The notes: a model not told the origin generated them from the sequence alone. Counted from the first letter of the stretch, positions 19,910 to 30,485 are shown. The stretch is DNA of 64,000 nucleotides from an uncultured Tropicimonas sp. (GCA_947495685.1 CANLZY010000004.1:155585-219584); one strand, 5' to 3'. Made by a program: numbers and translations.

Positions 19910-20383
19910 CTATTCACCGTGGCGAAGCAGGCGGGCCTTCTGACGGTTCCAGTCCCGTTTCGCTTCGGTGGCCCGCTTGTCCTGGTTCTGCTTGCCCTTG
20001 GCGATGCCGATCTTGATCTTGGCGATGCCCTTGTGGTTGAAATACAGCACGAGCGGCACGAGGGTCATGCCCTTGCGCTGGGTTTCGTTCCACAGGCGTG
20101 ACATCTCTTTCTTCGACACCAGAAGCTTGCGCCGACGGCGCTCTTCGTGGTCGAACATGGCGCGGTTGTAAGGGGCGATGTAGCTGTTCACCAGCCACAG
20201 CTCGCCCTGCTCCACGGCGGCATAGCTCTCGGCGATATTGGCCGAGGTCGTACGCAGGCTCTTCACCTCGGACCCGGTCAGCATGATTCCGCACTCGATG
20301 TCGTCCTCGATTGCAAAATCATAGCGGGCACGCCGGTTTTCGGCGATCACCTTGTAGTTTGGGTTGTCCTTGGGTTTTGCCAT
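19910..20383 (-). CDS. smpB: SsrA-binding protein SmpB
   Basis: [61 protein letters not shown]. Confidence 0.97.
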   Translation of the reverse strand: MAKPKDNPNYKVIAENRRARYDFAIEDDIECGIMLTGSEVKSLRTTSANIAESYAAVEQGELWLVNSYIAPYNRAMFDHEERRRRKLLVSKKEMSRLWNETQRKGMTLVPLVLYFNHKGIAKIKIGIAKGKQNQDKRATEAKRDWNRQKARLLRHGE

Positions 20384-20489
20384 GGTTGCAGGATATAGGC
20401 GCTCTCTGGGCAAGTGCCAAGAGAGCGCGGTTCGTGTTGTGCAAACGCTTGCGACTTGTGGTGCCCGGCGCAGGTTGCTGTGGATCAGG

Positions 20490-21365
20490 TCAGTCGATCA
20501 GCCCGGCATGGACCATCGCGTCGCGGATCGCCGCCTTTGTCGTGTCGGTCAGCCCGATCAGCGGAAGCCGGACATCCGGTTGGCATTTTCCCAGCAGCGA
20601 AAGGCCGTACTTGGCGCCCACCAGCCCGGGCTCCAGGAAGATCGCGGTGTGCAGCGGCATCAGGCGATCCTGATAGTCCAGCGCGCTGGCATAGTCGCCC
20701 GCCAGCATCGCCGCCTGGAAGTCCGCGCACAGCTTGGGGGCAACGTTCGCCGTGACGCTGATGCAGCCGACGCCACCGTGGGCGTTGAAGCCAAGCGCCG
20801 AGGCATCTTCGCCCGACAGCTGGACAAAGTCCGCGCCACAGGTCTGGCGCTGGTACGACACGCGGGTGACGTCGCCGGTTGCATCCTTGACGCCGATGAT
20901 CCGAGGCAGCGCGGCGAGCCGGCCCATGGTCTCGGGCGACATGTCCACCACGGACCGGCCAGGAATGTTGTAGATGATGATCGGCAGGTCGCAGCAGTCG
21001 TGCAGGGCGGTGAAATGCGCGATCAGCCCCGCCTGGGTCGGCTTGTTGTAATAGGGGGTGACCACCAGCGCCGCGTCCGCGCCAACCTTGGCGGCGTGCC
21101 GGATCAGGTGGATGCCTTCTTTGGTGTTGTTGGAGCCCGCGCCGGCAATCACCGGGATACGCCCCGCGGCGGCCTTGACGACACGCTCGATGACCTCGCC
21201 ATGTTCGGCATGGGTCAAGGTCGGGCTTTCGCCTGTGGTGCCGACCGGCACCAGGCCGTTGCTGCCCTGCTGGACGTGCCATTCAACGAGCGCATCCAGT
21301 GCCGCGGCATCCAGTTTGTCGTCCTTGAACGGCGTTACCATCGCGGGAAGTGAGCCTTTAAACAT
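20490..21365 (-). CDS. dapA: 4-hydroxy-tetrahydrodipicolinate synthase
   Basis: [70 protein letters not shown]. Confidence 0.96.
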   Translation of the reverse strand: MFKGSLPAMVTPFKDDKLDAAALDALVEWHVQQGSNGLVPVGTTGESPTLTHAEHGEVIERVVKAAAGRIPVIAGAGSNNTKEGIHLIRHAAKVGADAALVVTPYYNKPTQAGLIAHFTALHDCCDLPIIIYNIPGRSVVDMSPETMGRLAALPRIIGVKDATGDVTRVSYQRQTCGADFVQLSGEDASALGFNAHGGVGCISVTANVAPKLCADFQAAMLAGDYASALDYQDRLMPLHTAIFLEPGLVGAKYGLSLLGKCQPDVRLPLIGLTDTTKAAIRDAMVHAGLID

Positions 21366-21498
21366 CGTTTTCCTCCGTTTCCCGCGCTGCTTGCGCGTCG
21401 TCGCCCCGGAATATCCCCGAGTCGCTCCTGTCAGAACGCGGCGGACCCTATCCGCAGTCACCGCGCTTGCCAAGTTTGTGAGTTGCACTGAGTGAGCG

Positions 21499-23493
21499 GT
21501 GCACTACTCTCTGTCAGGAAATTTCCCGACAGTCACGGTGCCGGAAAGTCCCTTGCGATTCCTTTTTGTCATATTCCTGGTGCTTTGCCTGCCGCGCATG
21601 GGTCTTGCGGCGCCAACGGTCGAGTCGGTGGCGCTGACCGAGGCTCTTGAGCAGATGCGCACCGGTAACTGGCGGGCCGCGGCACTGGCGGCCCGGCCGG
21701 CTGGCGACGTGGGCGTCGATGTCATCGAATGGCATCGCCTGCGTCAGGGCGGACAGGCTGATTTTGACGCCTATCGGGATTTCCTGTCGCGCCGGCCGGA
21801 CTGGCCGGGCCTGGATCTGTTGCGCACCCGCGGCGAAGGCTCCATCCCCACCGATGCCCCGCCCCAGGAGGTGCTCGACTATTTTGGCGGCGACCTTCCC
21901 GAAACCGGAACCGGTGTCGTGCGGCTGGTCGAAGCCCACCGCGCGCTCGGGCAGGACGGGGATGCGCAGGCGCTGGCGGTGATGGCCTGGCGCAGCCGCA
22001 CCCTGTCGCCCGACACCGAGGCAGCCCTGCTGGAGATGTATGCAACCACCCTGACCGAACATCATTTCGCCCGGCTGGACGATCTGGTGTGGCGTGGCCA
22101 GACAACAACGGCGCGCAAGAACATGCCGCGCGTGCCCGAAGGACAGCAGGCCCTGGCCGAAGCCCGGCTTGCGCTTGCCGCACAGGCGCCCGGGGTCGAT
22201 GTGCGGATCGAGGCCGTGCCCGAGGCTCTGTCTGGCGACGCTGGACTGGCCTTCGAACGGTTCAATTGGCGTGCCCGCAAGGGGCGCTCCGAAGAGGCGA
22301 TTGCCCTGTTGGCCGAACGCTCGACGTCGCCGGAAACGCTTGGGCGTCCGGAAAAATGGGCAAACTGGCGCAGGATCTATGCCAGGAAGCTTCTACGGGA
22401 CGGGCAGGTCGAGGAAGCCTATTCGCTCGCGAGCCGGCATTTCCTGGTGGAGGGGTCGCAATTTGCTGACCTTGAGTGGCTGTCCGGGTTTATCGCGTTA
22501 CGGTTCTTGCAGGATCCGGAATTGGCGCTTCTGCATTTCGACCGGTTCGAGACGGCGGTTCAGACGCCGATCAGCCTAGGTCGGGCCGGATATTGGCGCG
22601 GTCGCGCGTTGGATGCAGCCGGGGATGCCCCAGGGGCTGCGCTGGCTTATGCGCGGGGTGCGAAGCACCAGACCAGTTTCTATGGCCTGCTGGCCGCCGA
22701 AGCGGGCGGGATGCCAATGGATCCGACCCTCACCGGAACCGAGAGCTTTCCGGCGATTGAGGAGAGCCCGTTGCGCGACAACGCGGTCCTGATGGCCGGG
22801 TTGCTGTTGCTGGATGCCGGTGACCGGGCGCTGGCCGAACGGTTCCTGACCCACTTGGTGGAGACGCTCGATCGCGAACAGGCTGGAACCCTGGCGGCGC
22901 TGCTGCTGGAGCTGAACGAGACCAACATCGCCCTGATGGTCGGCAAACGCGCGGCGCGAAACGGGGTTGTGCTGCCGGCGGCATATTTTCCCCTGAGCCC
23001 GCTGATGGAGCGCGAGTTGCCGGTTCCCAGGGAACTGGCGCTGGCGATTGCCCGCCGCGAGAGCGAATTTGATCCGGTTGTTGTCAGCCCGGCTGGTGCG
23101 CGCGGTCTCATGCAGCTCATGCCCGGCACGGCAAAGGATGTCGCTGCGGACCTGCAGATCCCCTATGACCGGGACGGGCTGACGACCGACGCCGCCTACA
23201 ATGTGACGCTGGGGACAACATATCTGGCAGGCTTGACCGAGGTCTTTGGTCCGGCGCCGGTGCTGGTATCCGTGGGGTACAATGCTGGCCCGGGTCGGTC
23301 GCTGGACTGGGTTGGCGACCGCGGTGACCCGCGGTCCGAGGCCGTGGATGTGATCGACTGGATCGAGCTGATCCCGTTTCGGGAGACCCGCAACTATGTG
23401 ATGCGGGTGTCGGAATCGGTGATCGTCTATCGCGCGCGCCTCGGCCTGCCGGTTGGATCGGTCTCCATGATGGAATTCCTCAAGAACGGGTAG
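21499..23493 (+). CDS. slt: Soluble lytic murein transglycosylase
   Basis: C-terminal SLT domain: [37 protein letters not shown] ... [15 protein letters not shown]. True start may be GTG about 21538. Confidence 0.92.
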   Translation: MHYSLSGNFPTVTVPESPLRFLFVIFLVLCLPRMGLAAPTVESVALTEALEQMRTGNWRAAALAARPAGDVGVDVIEWHRLRQGGQADFDAYRDFLSRRPDWPGLDLLRTRGEGSIPTDAPPQEVLDYFGGDLPETGTGVVRLVEAHRALGQDGDAQALAVMAWRSRTLSPDTEAALLEMYATTLTEHHFARLDDLVWRGQTTTARKNMPRVPEGQQALAEARLALAAQAPGVDVRIEAVPEALSGDAGLAFERFNWRARKGRSEEAIALLAERSTSPETLGRPEKWANWRRIYARKLLRDGQVEEAYSLASRHFLVEGSQFADLEWLSGFIALRFLQDPELALLHFDRFETAVQTPISLGRAGYWRGRALDAAGDAPGAALAYARGAKHQTSFYGLLAAEAGGMPMDPTLTGTESFPAIEESPLRDNAVLMAGLLLLDAGDRALAERFLTHLVETLDREQAGTLAALLLELNETNIALMVGKRAARNGVVLPAAYFPLSPLMERELPVPRELALAIARRESEFDPVVVSPAGARGLMQLMPGTAKDVAADLQIPYDRDGLTTDAAYNVTLGTTYLAGLTEVFGPAPVLVSVGYNAGPGRSLDWVGDRGDPRSEAVDVIDWIELIPFRETRNYVMRVSESVIVYRARLGLPVGSVSMMEFLKNG

Positions 23494-23644
23494 CGCGGGC
23501 AGGTCACGCTCCCCCCATGCGCCCTTGACGGGGCTGCTCGCGTATGGCGTGCCGGTGGGTCTCAGAACCCGCCTCGAAACTCGATCAGCTTCTGCAATTC
23601 CTTGCGGTACATCTGGCCATGAGGCGAATGTGCGAGGCCTCGAT

Positions 23645-23836
23645 TCATGCCTCGGCCGAGGCGATGGCTTTCTCCCAGTTTTTCCCCAACAGCAATTCCC
23701 CAACCTCAGCGTTTTTCCCCTGGTTGACGATCACGCTGGCGCTCGGCAGGGCATTTCGCTCGTCGAGGCGACGTGCCAGTGGGGCAAGGTCTAAACGGAT
23801 AGTTTTCCACGGATCACTATCCTGCCAATCGTGGAA
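23645..23836 (-). pseudogene. Start-less 63-codon coding remnant, family unidentified
   Basis: Minus-strand open frame without start: FHDWQDSDPWKTIRLDLAPLARRLDERNALPSASVIVNQGKNAEVGELLLGKNWEKAIASAEA*; protein-like composition inside a gene-free gap. Confidence 0.35.
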
Positions 23837-24089
23837 CTAGATCTGTGCCGCCGGCGGAGGGCATCCCTTCGGGAACTGTGTCTACCGACAAGGCCGCCCA
23901 GTGCGTATGTCAGGAGGCATGAAGGGCGGTCTCAACACAGAGCATTTGTGAGCCCGTTGGATCCAGAGAAGGTGCGGAAACACACCCCTCGATAGCCGCG
24001 CGGCAGGCGCGGCCCGGCCCAACCGCGGGTCAAGCGCGTCAGCGCGAGACGCCGTGGGCGGGAGCCCCTCGGAGCCGGTCCGGACCGGA

Positions 24090-24959
24090 TCAGCCGGAGC
24101 GGCGTTCGCGCAGGACCGTGAATAGGCCGGCCAGGATCACGATGGTGGCCCCGAGGACGACATTCGTTTTCAGGGTTTCTCCGAACACCAGAACCCCGAT
24201 CGTGGCGCCAAAGACCAGCTGGAGATAGGCAAAGGGTTGAACCGCGCTTGCCTCTGCCACGGCATAGCACTTGATCAGGAACCAGTGGCCAAGGGCGCCG
24301 AACACGCAGAGCAGGCCCATCCATGCCCAGTTGCCAGGGCTCATGGGCTGCCAGTGCCAGATGCCGATCGCCGTCATGGTCACGGCACCGACTGTGCCGG
24401 TCCAGAAAAAGCTGGTTGCAGCGCTGTCGAGTCGTGCGGCATAGCGGGTCAGAAGGCTGTAGAGCGCAAACAACGTTGCGGCCGTCAGCGCGATCAGGGC
24501 ATAGGGGGAAAAGACTGCGATCCCGGGTTGCAGGATGATCAGGATGCCGATGAACCCGACCCCGATGGCGATCCAGCGTTTCCAGCCGACGTGCTCGCCC
24601 AGAACCGGGCCGGACAGGGCGGCGATGATCAGCGGGTAGCTTGCGAATATGGCATGGCTTTCGACCAGTCCCAGCAGGACGAAAGCCGTCACCATGACAC
24701 AGATTTCCAGCGCCAGCAGGAAGCCTCGGAACGCCTGCAGCGCGGGTTGCCGTGTCGCCGCGGCGGCCCGCAGGCTGCCGGCTTGCCGGGCAGTGACCGT
24801 CATCACGAAGGCGGCAAAGAACCAGTAGCGGATCATGACCACCATGTAGACGTTGTACTCGCCCGCGAGATGGCGCGAGATGCCGTCCTGCAACGCAAAG
24901 ACCAGCGTCGTTGCCACCATCAGCAAGATGCCGAGCCGGGTATTCTGTTCGGTTGTCAT
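24090..24959 (-). CDS. EamA/DMT family transporter
   Basis: Ten hydrophobic segments; GILLMVATTLVFALQDGISRHLAGEY ... LVFGATIGVLVFGETLKTNVVLGATIVILAGLFTVLRER. Confidence 0.9.
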   Translation of the reverse strand: MTTEQNTRLGILLMVATTLVFALQDGISRHLAGEYNVYMVVMIRYWFFAAFVMTVTARQAGSLRAAAATRQPALQAFRGFLLALEICVMVTAFVLLGLVESHAIFASYPLIIAALSGPVLGEHVGWKRWIAIGVGFIGILIILQPGIAVFSPYALIALTAATLFALYSLLTRYAARLDSAATSFFWTGTVGAVTMTAIGIWHWQPMSPGNWAWMGLLCVFGALGHWFLIKCYAVAEASAVQPFAYLQLVFGATIGVLVFGETLKTNVVLGATIVILAGLFTVLRERRSG

Positions 24960-25636
24960 GGTTTGTGCCCAACGCTCATGTGCCGTTTTCGGCCAAACCC
25001 GGTGCGGCGTTCCACCTCGAAACCGCTGGCCTGTAGGGCGCGCCGGACGAACCCTGCCGCAGTGTAGGTCGCAAAGCTGCCGCCCGGGGCAGTGTGGCGG
25101 CCCACCTCGGCCATCAGGTCGTCCTGCCAGAGCTGCGGATTGCGGGCCGGGGCGAACCCATCCAGGAACCACGCGTCCGCCTGTTGGTCCCACCCGGGCA
25201 GGGTGTCACGGGCATCGCCCAGGATCATCCGGACAGTGACTGGACCGACCCGGCCATGAAACCCGTCCGGGGTCCAGATCGCCAACAACGCGTCGGCCAG
25301 ATCCTCCAACGACAGGAACGGCGCAAGGGCCCGGGCCAGGTCTTCGCGCTGCAGGGGATAGGCCTCGAACCCGGTGTAGAAAATGTCGGCGGTTCCGATG
25401 TCGGCGGCGCAGCGGGCCAGTGCCAGCAGGTTCAGCCCGGTTCCGACGCCCAGTTCAGCCACGTGAAACCCTGGCCTCAACCGCGCGGGCAGGTCGTTTC
25501 CCTCCAGAAAGACATGGCGGGTTTCGGCCAGCCCGTCCTCCAGCGAGTAATACGGGTCGTCGAACCGGGTCGAGACCGGCACATTGCCATCCCGCCAGGT
25601 CACGCTGCTGCGCTCGCTCTGGTGCGTCTTGTTCAC
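24956..25636 (-). CDS. mnmD: tRNA (5-methylaminomethyl-2-thiouridylate)-methyltransferase, stand-alone MnmD
   Basis: VTWRDGNVPVSTRFDDPYYSLEDGLAETRHVFLEGNDL; VAELGVGTGLNLLAL; ADAWFLDGFAPARNPQLWQDDLM. Confidence 0.93.
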   Translation of the reverse strand: MNKTHQSERSSVTWRDGNVPVSTRFDDPYYSLEDGLAETRHVFLEGNDLPARLRPGFHVAELGVGTGLNLLALARCAADIGTADIFYTGFEAYPLQREDLARALAPFLSLEDLADALLAIWTPDGFHGRVGPVTVRMILGDARDTLPGWDQQADAWFLDGFAPARNPQLWQDDLMAEVGRHTAPGGSFATYTAAGFVRRALQASGFEVERRTGFGRKRHMSVGHKP

Positions 25637-25687
25637 TTGCCATAGACCCTTGATGAAACGCGCGGAGCATGAGCGAGAGGTGAGGTC

Positions 25688-26731
25688 TTGGCAAGGATCG
25701 ACGTGACTGTGCGGGGGGCTGGTATTTTCGGGCTGGCCTGTGCCTGGGAGATGTGCCGACGCGGGGCAACCGTGCGGGTGATCGAGACCGCCGGCATCGG
25801 GGCCGGGTCATCGGGTGGGCTGGTCGGCGCGCTGGCGCCACATGTGCCGGAGCGCTGGAACGCCAAGAAGGACTTCCAGTTCGAGAGCCTGATCATGGCA
25901 GAGGATTTCTGGGGTCAGGTCGCCTCGGTGTCCGGCAAGGACCCGGGGTATCTGCGCAGTGGCCGGTTGCAGCCGATTCTGGATGCCGCCGGTTTGGAGC
26001 GCGCGCGGGAGCGGGGCCAGGAGGCAGAGACGCTCTGGCAGGGCAAGGCCGCTTGGAATGTCGTGCCGGTCGAGACCTTTGGCGACTGGGCGCCGCTCAG
26101 CCCGACAGGGTGGCTGATTCACGACACGTTGACAGCCCGCCTGCACCCGAGGCAAGCGGCAGCAGCATTGGTGGAGGCGATCCGTCTGTCCGGGGGCGAG
26201 GTCGTGATTGGCGATGCCGAGGAGATTGGCCCGGTACTCTGGGCAACCGGGCATGCCGGTCTTGCCGAGCTGGGGGAAGCTGTTGGCCGGGCGGTCGGGG
26301 CACCGATCAAGGGGCAGGCGGCCTTGCTGAAGCTCGACCGGCCCGATGCGCCACAATACCTTGCCGACTCGGTGCATGCGATCCCGCATGCGGACGGCAC
26401 GGTTGCAATCGGCTCCACCACCGAACGGGAGTTCGATGCGCCTGATACAACGGATGCCCAGATCGATGCGGTGGTCGAGCGCGCCCGCGCGGCCTGCCCG
26501 GCGCTGGCCGCTGCGCCAGTGATTGCCCGGTGGGCTGGCCTGCGCCCGCGCGCGCGCAGCCGGGCGCCGATGTTGGGAACATGGCCGGATCGACCGGGGC
26601 ATTTCGTGGCCAACGGCGGCTTCAAGATCGGCTTTGGAATGGCCCCCAAGGTGGCCCGGGTAATGGCCGACCTGATCCTGGACGCGCGGGACGGGATCCC
26701 CGATGGGTTCCGGGTCGAAGACAACCTTTGA
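25688..26731 (+). CDS. FAD-dependent oxidoreductase, DAO family (MnmC oxidase-domain-like)
   Basis: VTVRGAGIFGLACAWEMCRRGATVRVIE FAD motif; C-terminal RWAGLRPRARSRAPMLGTWPDRPGHFVANGGFKIGFGMAPKVARVMADLIL; divergent neighbour of mnmD. Confidence 0.85.
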   Translation: MARIDVTVRGAGIFGLACAWEMCRRGATVRVIETAGIGAGSSGGLVGALAPHVPERWNAKKDFQFESLIMAEDFWGQVASVSGKDPGYLRSGRLQPILDAAGLERARERGQEAETLWQGKAAWNVVPVETFGDWAPLSPTGWLIHDTLTARLHPRQAAAALVEAIRLSGGEVVIGDAEEIGPVLWATGHAGLAELGEAVGRAVGAPIKGQAALLKLDRPDAPQYLADSVHAIPHADGTVAIGSTTEREFDAPDTTDAQIDAVVERARAACPALAAAPVIARWAGLRPRARSRAPMLGTWPDRPGHFVANGGFKIGFGMAPKVARVMADLILDARDGIPDGFRVEDNL

Positions 26732-27666
26732 TCCTTGATCTCGCGGAGGTGGCGGATCGAGTCTGTGGCCGCTCTCGCGCCATTCTGCCGTCGAGGGGCA
26801 CGCCACGCTGGTTGATGGCGCTCCGGGAGGTTGGGGGAGAGGCTACGCCCGGACGCGCTGTTTCTCGCGGTCGCGCCGGTGCTCCTCTCCGTGACGGCAG
26901 GCGATGGGCTGAAGGCAGGCCGTCGTGATACGGTGATGCCGGCGAAGTTGCACCATGGGGCGTCGATGCTGTCGGGGGGGGGGCATGTCATCAACGCCGC
27001 GCGAGCGTGCCGCGAGAAATCCCGTCCTCGCAGGCATGGCGTCGGTGCACCAGCAGGTTTCCGTTCAGCCATTCGACCCAATGGAGAACGAGGATAGTCT
27101 TTTCGGGTTCAAGGCCCGCAAGCCTCTCTGACAGCCGTGGATGCCTGACGGTTTCGCGGTTCGGCCCGTCCACCAGAACATTGTTGGGGCAACCTTCAAG
27201 TGCCTCATGGCGCTTCGACCGACACAGTGGCCGTGTCATGACAACCTCCTTCGTCTGACGCTTCTGTTGGTGAGCGTTGCGAAGGCCATGATCGTCGCCA
27301 GGAGGATCGAACCGCTGACCAAACCGTGAGGCGGCGGAGACACTCCAAATGCGCCAAATGCCTGAGGAGGCGCAAAGACCGCCTCCATCGTCAGGATCTG
27401 CGCCGCTGTTCGGCCATCGTATCCCTGGTCTTGGATGGTCTCCTGTGCGGAGGCCGACGGTTTAGACCAAGAACTGCGACCAACCCGGTGCCCCGAACCA
27501 CTCGACAGACCCGCAATGCCGAGGTCGGCTTCAGGGACAAGAAGCGGTCCAACGCCACACATGCCTCGACCACCCATCCGGTCGTGCGCCTTTTGCGCGT
27601 GACGTCGTCTCCCGGTCGATCCTGTTGTTGGCAGACTCGACTCTGCGAGCGGGAAAATCTAAAATG

Positions 27667-27681
27667 GAACATAACATGAAC
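27667..27681 (+). promoter_or_regulatory. LexA (SOS) box, alphaproteobacterial GAAC-N7-GAAC
   Basis: GAAC-ATAACAT-GAAC read directly; lies 28 bp upstream of the imuB ATG at 27710. Confidence 0.85.
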
Positions 27682-27709
27682 ATTTTATTTGTGTGCCGGA
27701 AGCTGCCCA

Positions 27710-29389
27710 ATGTCTGCTCGACGGATTCTCTCGCTTTGGTTCCCCCGCCTTGCGGCCGAACGGGTGCTGCGCCAGGAGCGCGGCACCCTTGACGTGCCGT
27801 TCGCCGTCGTGCGGGACAATGGCAACATGCAGCTCCTGTGGTCGCTGTCGGTCGCGGCCTCGCAGGCCGGACTGGTTGTGGGGCAGCCGCTCAGGGATGC
27901 GCGGGCGATGTGCCCAGATCTGGTCACGCGACGGTTGAACGACCAGACCGAGGCGGCGTTTCTGACCGTGCTGCGACGTTGGGCGGGCAAGTTTTCGCCC
28001 TGGGTGTCGGAGGAGCTGCCGGCCTCGTTGTTGGTGGATCTGACGGGCTGCACGCACCTTTTTGGCGGCGAGGCGGCGTTGCTGGCACAGGTGGAAGCGG
28101 AGTGCAGTGACCTGGGGCTGAGCGTGCAGGCCGGGGTTGCCGACACTGTGGGGGCTGCCTGGGCGCTGGCGCGCTTTGCCGGGCAGGGCAGCGAGGCGGC
28201 GCGGTCCGGTGATGCCATCGATCAGGAGGCGCGGGCGACACGGTCGCGGGCGGCCAAACGCCGGCACTGGGAGCGCGGCGGCGCGGCGCCCAGGCAGGTA
28301 CAGGCCGCGGCACCGGTGTCTCGGATCGCGCCGTTGGGCCAGACCCGCAGCGCGTTGGGCCCGTTATCGGTGTCGGCGCTGCGCCTGTCGCAACCGGTTG
28401 TCACCCAGCTGACCCGGCTGGGCCTGCGGCGAATCGACGAACTGGCGGGGCAGCCCCGGGCGGCGCTGTCGCGGCGGTTCGGCCGGGAGCTTGTGTTGCG
28501 GCTGGATCAGGCGCTCGGGTTGGTGCCGGAACCGGTCTCGCCGGCAAGACCGCCCGCCCATTTTGCCGTTCGCCTGACGTTGCCCGAACCCATCGGGCTG
28601 GAGGAAGATCTGCGGGCCGGGCTGGACCGGTTGCTGCCGGCGCTCTCCGAACGGTTGCGGGACAAGGGCCGCGGCGCGCGCCGGGTTCGTCTGCAGGCAT
28701 TCCGCTGCGATCACACGATGCAGTCGGTCGAGGTTGGGCTGGCGCGCCCCTCGGCCGACCCGGACCGGCTGTGCCCGCTGTTGCTGATGAAGCTGCACGA
28801 GATCGACGCGGGGCCGGGGATCGACGTGCTGCGGCTGGAGGCGCATGTGACCGAACCGGTGCATGCCACCCAGCACCGTGGGCACTTGGGGGCGGCGGCT
28901 GATGGTGTGTCCCGGACCAATCGGCAAGGCCCTGCCGCAGCGCTGGACGACCTGATCGGGCGCCTGGGCGCGCGGGTGGGGTTGGAGGCGATCCTGCGCC
29001 TGCATCCGGCTGACAGTCACATCCCCGAAAAGACCACCAACGTGCTGGCGGCGGCCTGGTCGGAACCGGCCAACACTTGGCCCAGCCGTCCTGCCGCACC
29101 ACGGCCGCTGGTGTTGTTCCGACCCGAACCGGTGCATGTGAGCGAGCCGGTCCGGATGCCGCCCCGCCCGCCCGCCCGGTTTCGCTGGCGACGACGGGAC
29201 CTGGTGCTGAGCAGCGGTTCGGGGCCGGAACGGATCGCGCCGGAATGGTGGCTGGACGACCCCGAATGGCGCTCGGGCACACGCGATTACTGGCGCGTCG
29301 AGGTGGACACCGGCGAACGGCTCTGGCTGTTCTATGCCCACGGCGGGGCGATGTCGGCAGGCTGGTTCTGTCAGGGCAGCTTTGCGTGA
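27710..29389 (+). CDS. imuB: DNA polymerase Y family protein ImuB
   Basis: ARRILSLWFPRLAAERVLRQERGTLDVPFAVV; LLVDLTGCTHLFGGEAAL; LGLSVQAGVADTVGAAWALARF; C-terminal RDYWRVEVDTGERLWLFYAHG. Confidence 0.92.
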   Translation: MSARRILSLWFPRLAAERVLRQERGTLDVPFAVVRDNGNMQLLWSLSVAASQAGLVVGQPLRDARAMCPDLVTRRLNDQTEAAFLTVLRRWAGKFSPWVSEELPASLLVDLTGCTHLFGGEAALLAQVEAECSDLGLSVQAGVADTVGAAWALARFAGQGSEAARSGDAIDQEARATRSRAAKRRHWERGGAAPRQVQAAAPVSRIAPLGQTRSALGPLSVSALRLSQPVVTQLTRLGLRRIDELAGQPRAALSRRFGRELVLRLDQALGLVPEPVSPARPPAHFAVRLTLPEPIGLEEDLRAGLDRLLPALSERLRDKGRGARRVRLQAFRCDHTMQSVEVGLARPSADPDRLCPLLLMKLHEIDAGPGIDVLRLEAHVTEPVHATQHRGHLGAAADGVSRTNRQGPAAALDDLIGRLGARVGLEAILRLHPADSHIPEKTTNVLAAAWSEPANTWPSRPAAPRPLVLFRPEPVHVSEPVRMPPRPPARFRWRRRDLVLSSGSGPERIAPEWWLDDPEWRSGTRDYWRVEVDTGERLWLFYAHGGAMSAGWFCQGSFA

Positions 29390-29459
29390 GACCTCGTCGG
29401 GCCGCGAGACGGGGCGCTGTTCCCGTTTCCGCCAGCGCGCATCTTGCGACGGGCGCCCC

Positions 29460-30485
29460 TCAGTCGAGATACGAGCGTTGAAAGATCTTCATGATATGAT
29501 CGACCGTAACCCATTTGACATGCAACTGGTCTTCTTCCCAGCACCGGTCCCGCGGTGAATTGATCGCAATCTCGTACGAGGGGAAGTAGTCGACAAAGTC
29601 ATAGGTACGCTTCAGCTCTTCAGCCACCGTGCGAAGTGTTGATTTGCTGCCGCTGTTGGCCACCACGATATCTTCCAACCGCCAGGTACCACCCAAGGGC
29701 ACAGGTGACACTGTCACGATGAACTTCATCTCCGGATTGCATTTCTCCCGGATGAGTTCGATGCAATACTTCATTTCATCAAGAATCGACTGGAACCCCG
29801 AGTCGACAAAGGCGTACCGCTCCCGATTCTTGCGGAGGGCTGCAACCCCGGGATGCCGATTCATCGCCAAACCTGTCTTGAGATCAATCCACCCCTCGGT
29901 CAGCCCGAGCGTGAAAAACACGACATCAGCCTTCTTGATGGTGGTCGCCGCAGCTTCGAGCTTCTTGCGGTTTCTCAACGCAACATCCAGCGGCAGATGC
30001 ACCAAGCCGCTTGCGTGAGGGTCGAACCACTGATCCGGGCCAATCTCGATCAATCCCTCATTCTCGATACGTTCATCGAGAATGACACGGCGCAATTCAT
30101 GGCTGAAGCTGTGGGCCGTGTATTTGTTCAGCGCTGCGCGACTGACAGCAACCGAACCATCCTTGGTCTTGTCCGAAACCCCGCCACCGATGCCGGTGTC
30201 CGGGTCATAGCTTTCGTAGTACTTTGGCTCAATTCCATGCCCGGCCAGAAGCAGGTTCATCTTGCGGGCCGACAAGACAATCTCGACATTGCGGGCAAAG
30301 CAGGAGCCCATTGTGAAAATTGCGGCATCCGGAGAAATCTTGAACTTCGGCGTATGTTCGATGTCCATAAGATCACCGGATAAAAATCTCGAGCGCGCGG
30401 ATACCGGAGCCGCTCCGTACCAAGTCCGCCGTTTGTTTTTAGACGTTATTTGAAGCCCTTCCGACAGTCCAAAACTCAAGTCCAT
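29460..30485 (-). CDS. GSCFA domain-containing protein (SGNH-like)
   Basis: AIFTMGSCFARNVEIVL (GSCFA motif), PKYYESYDPDTGIGGG, VVFFTLGLTEGWID, MKFIVTVSPVPLGGTW; C-terminal WEEDQLHVKWVTVDHIM. Confidence 0.88.
   Translation of the reverse strand: MDLSFGLSEGLQITSKNKRRTWYGAAPVSARSRFLSGDLMDIEHTPKFKISPDAAIFTMGSCFARNVEIVLSARKMNLLLAGHGIEPKYYESYDPDTGIGGGVSDKTKDGSVAVSRAALNKYTAHSFSHELRRVILDERIENEGLIEIGPDQWFDPHASGLVHLPLDVALRNRKKLEAAATTIKKADVVFFTLGLTEGWIDLKTGLAMNRHPGVAALRKNRERYAFVDSGFQSILDEMKYCIELIREKCNPEMKFIVTVSPVPLGGTWRLEDIVVANSGSKSTLRTVAEELKRTYDFVDYFPSYEIAINSPRDRCWEEDQLHVKWVTVDHIMKIFQRSYLD

Noticed and set aside
26991-27577. Minus-strand ORFs as transposase remnants
   Set aside because: No DDE or HTH motifs, no terminal inverted repeats or target duplication seen; kept only as unassigned debris.
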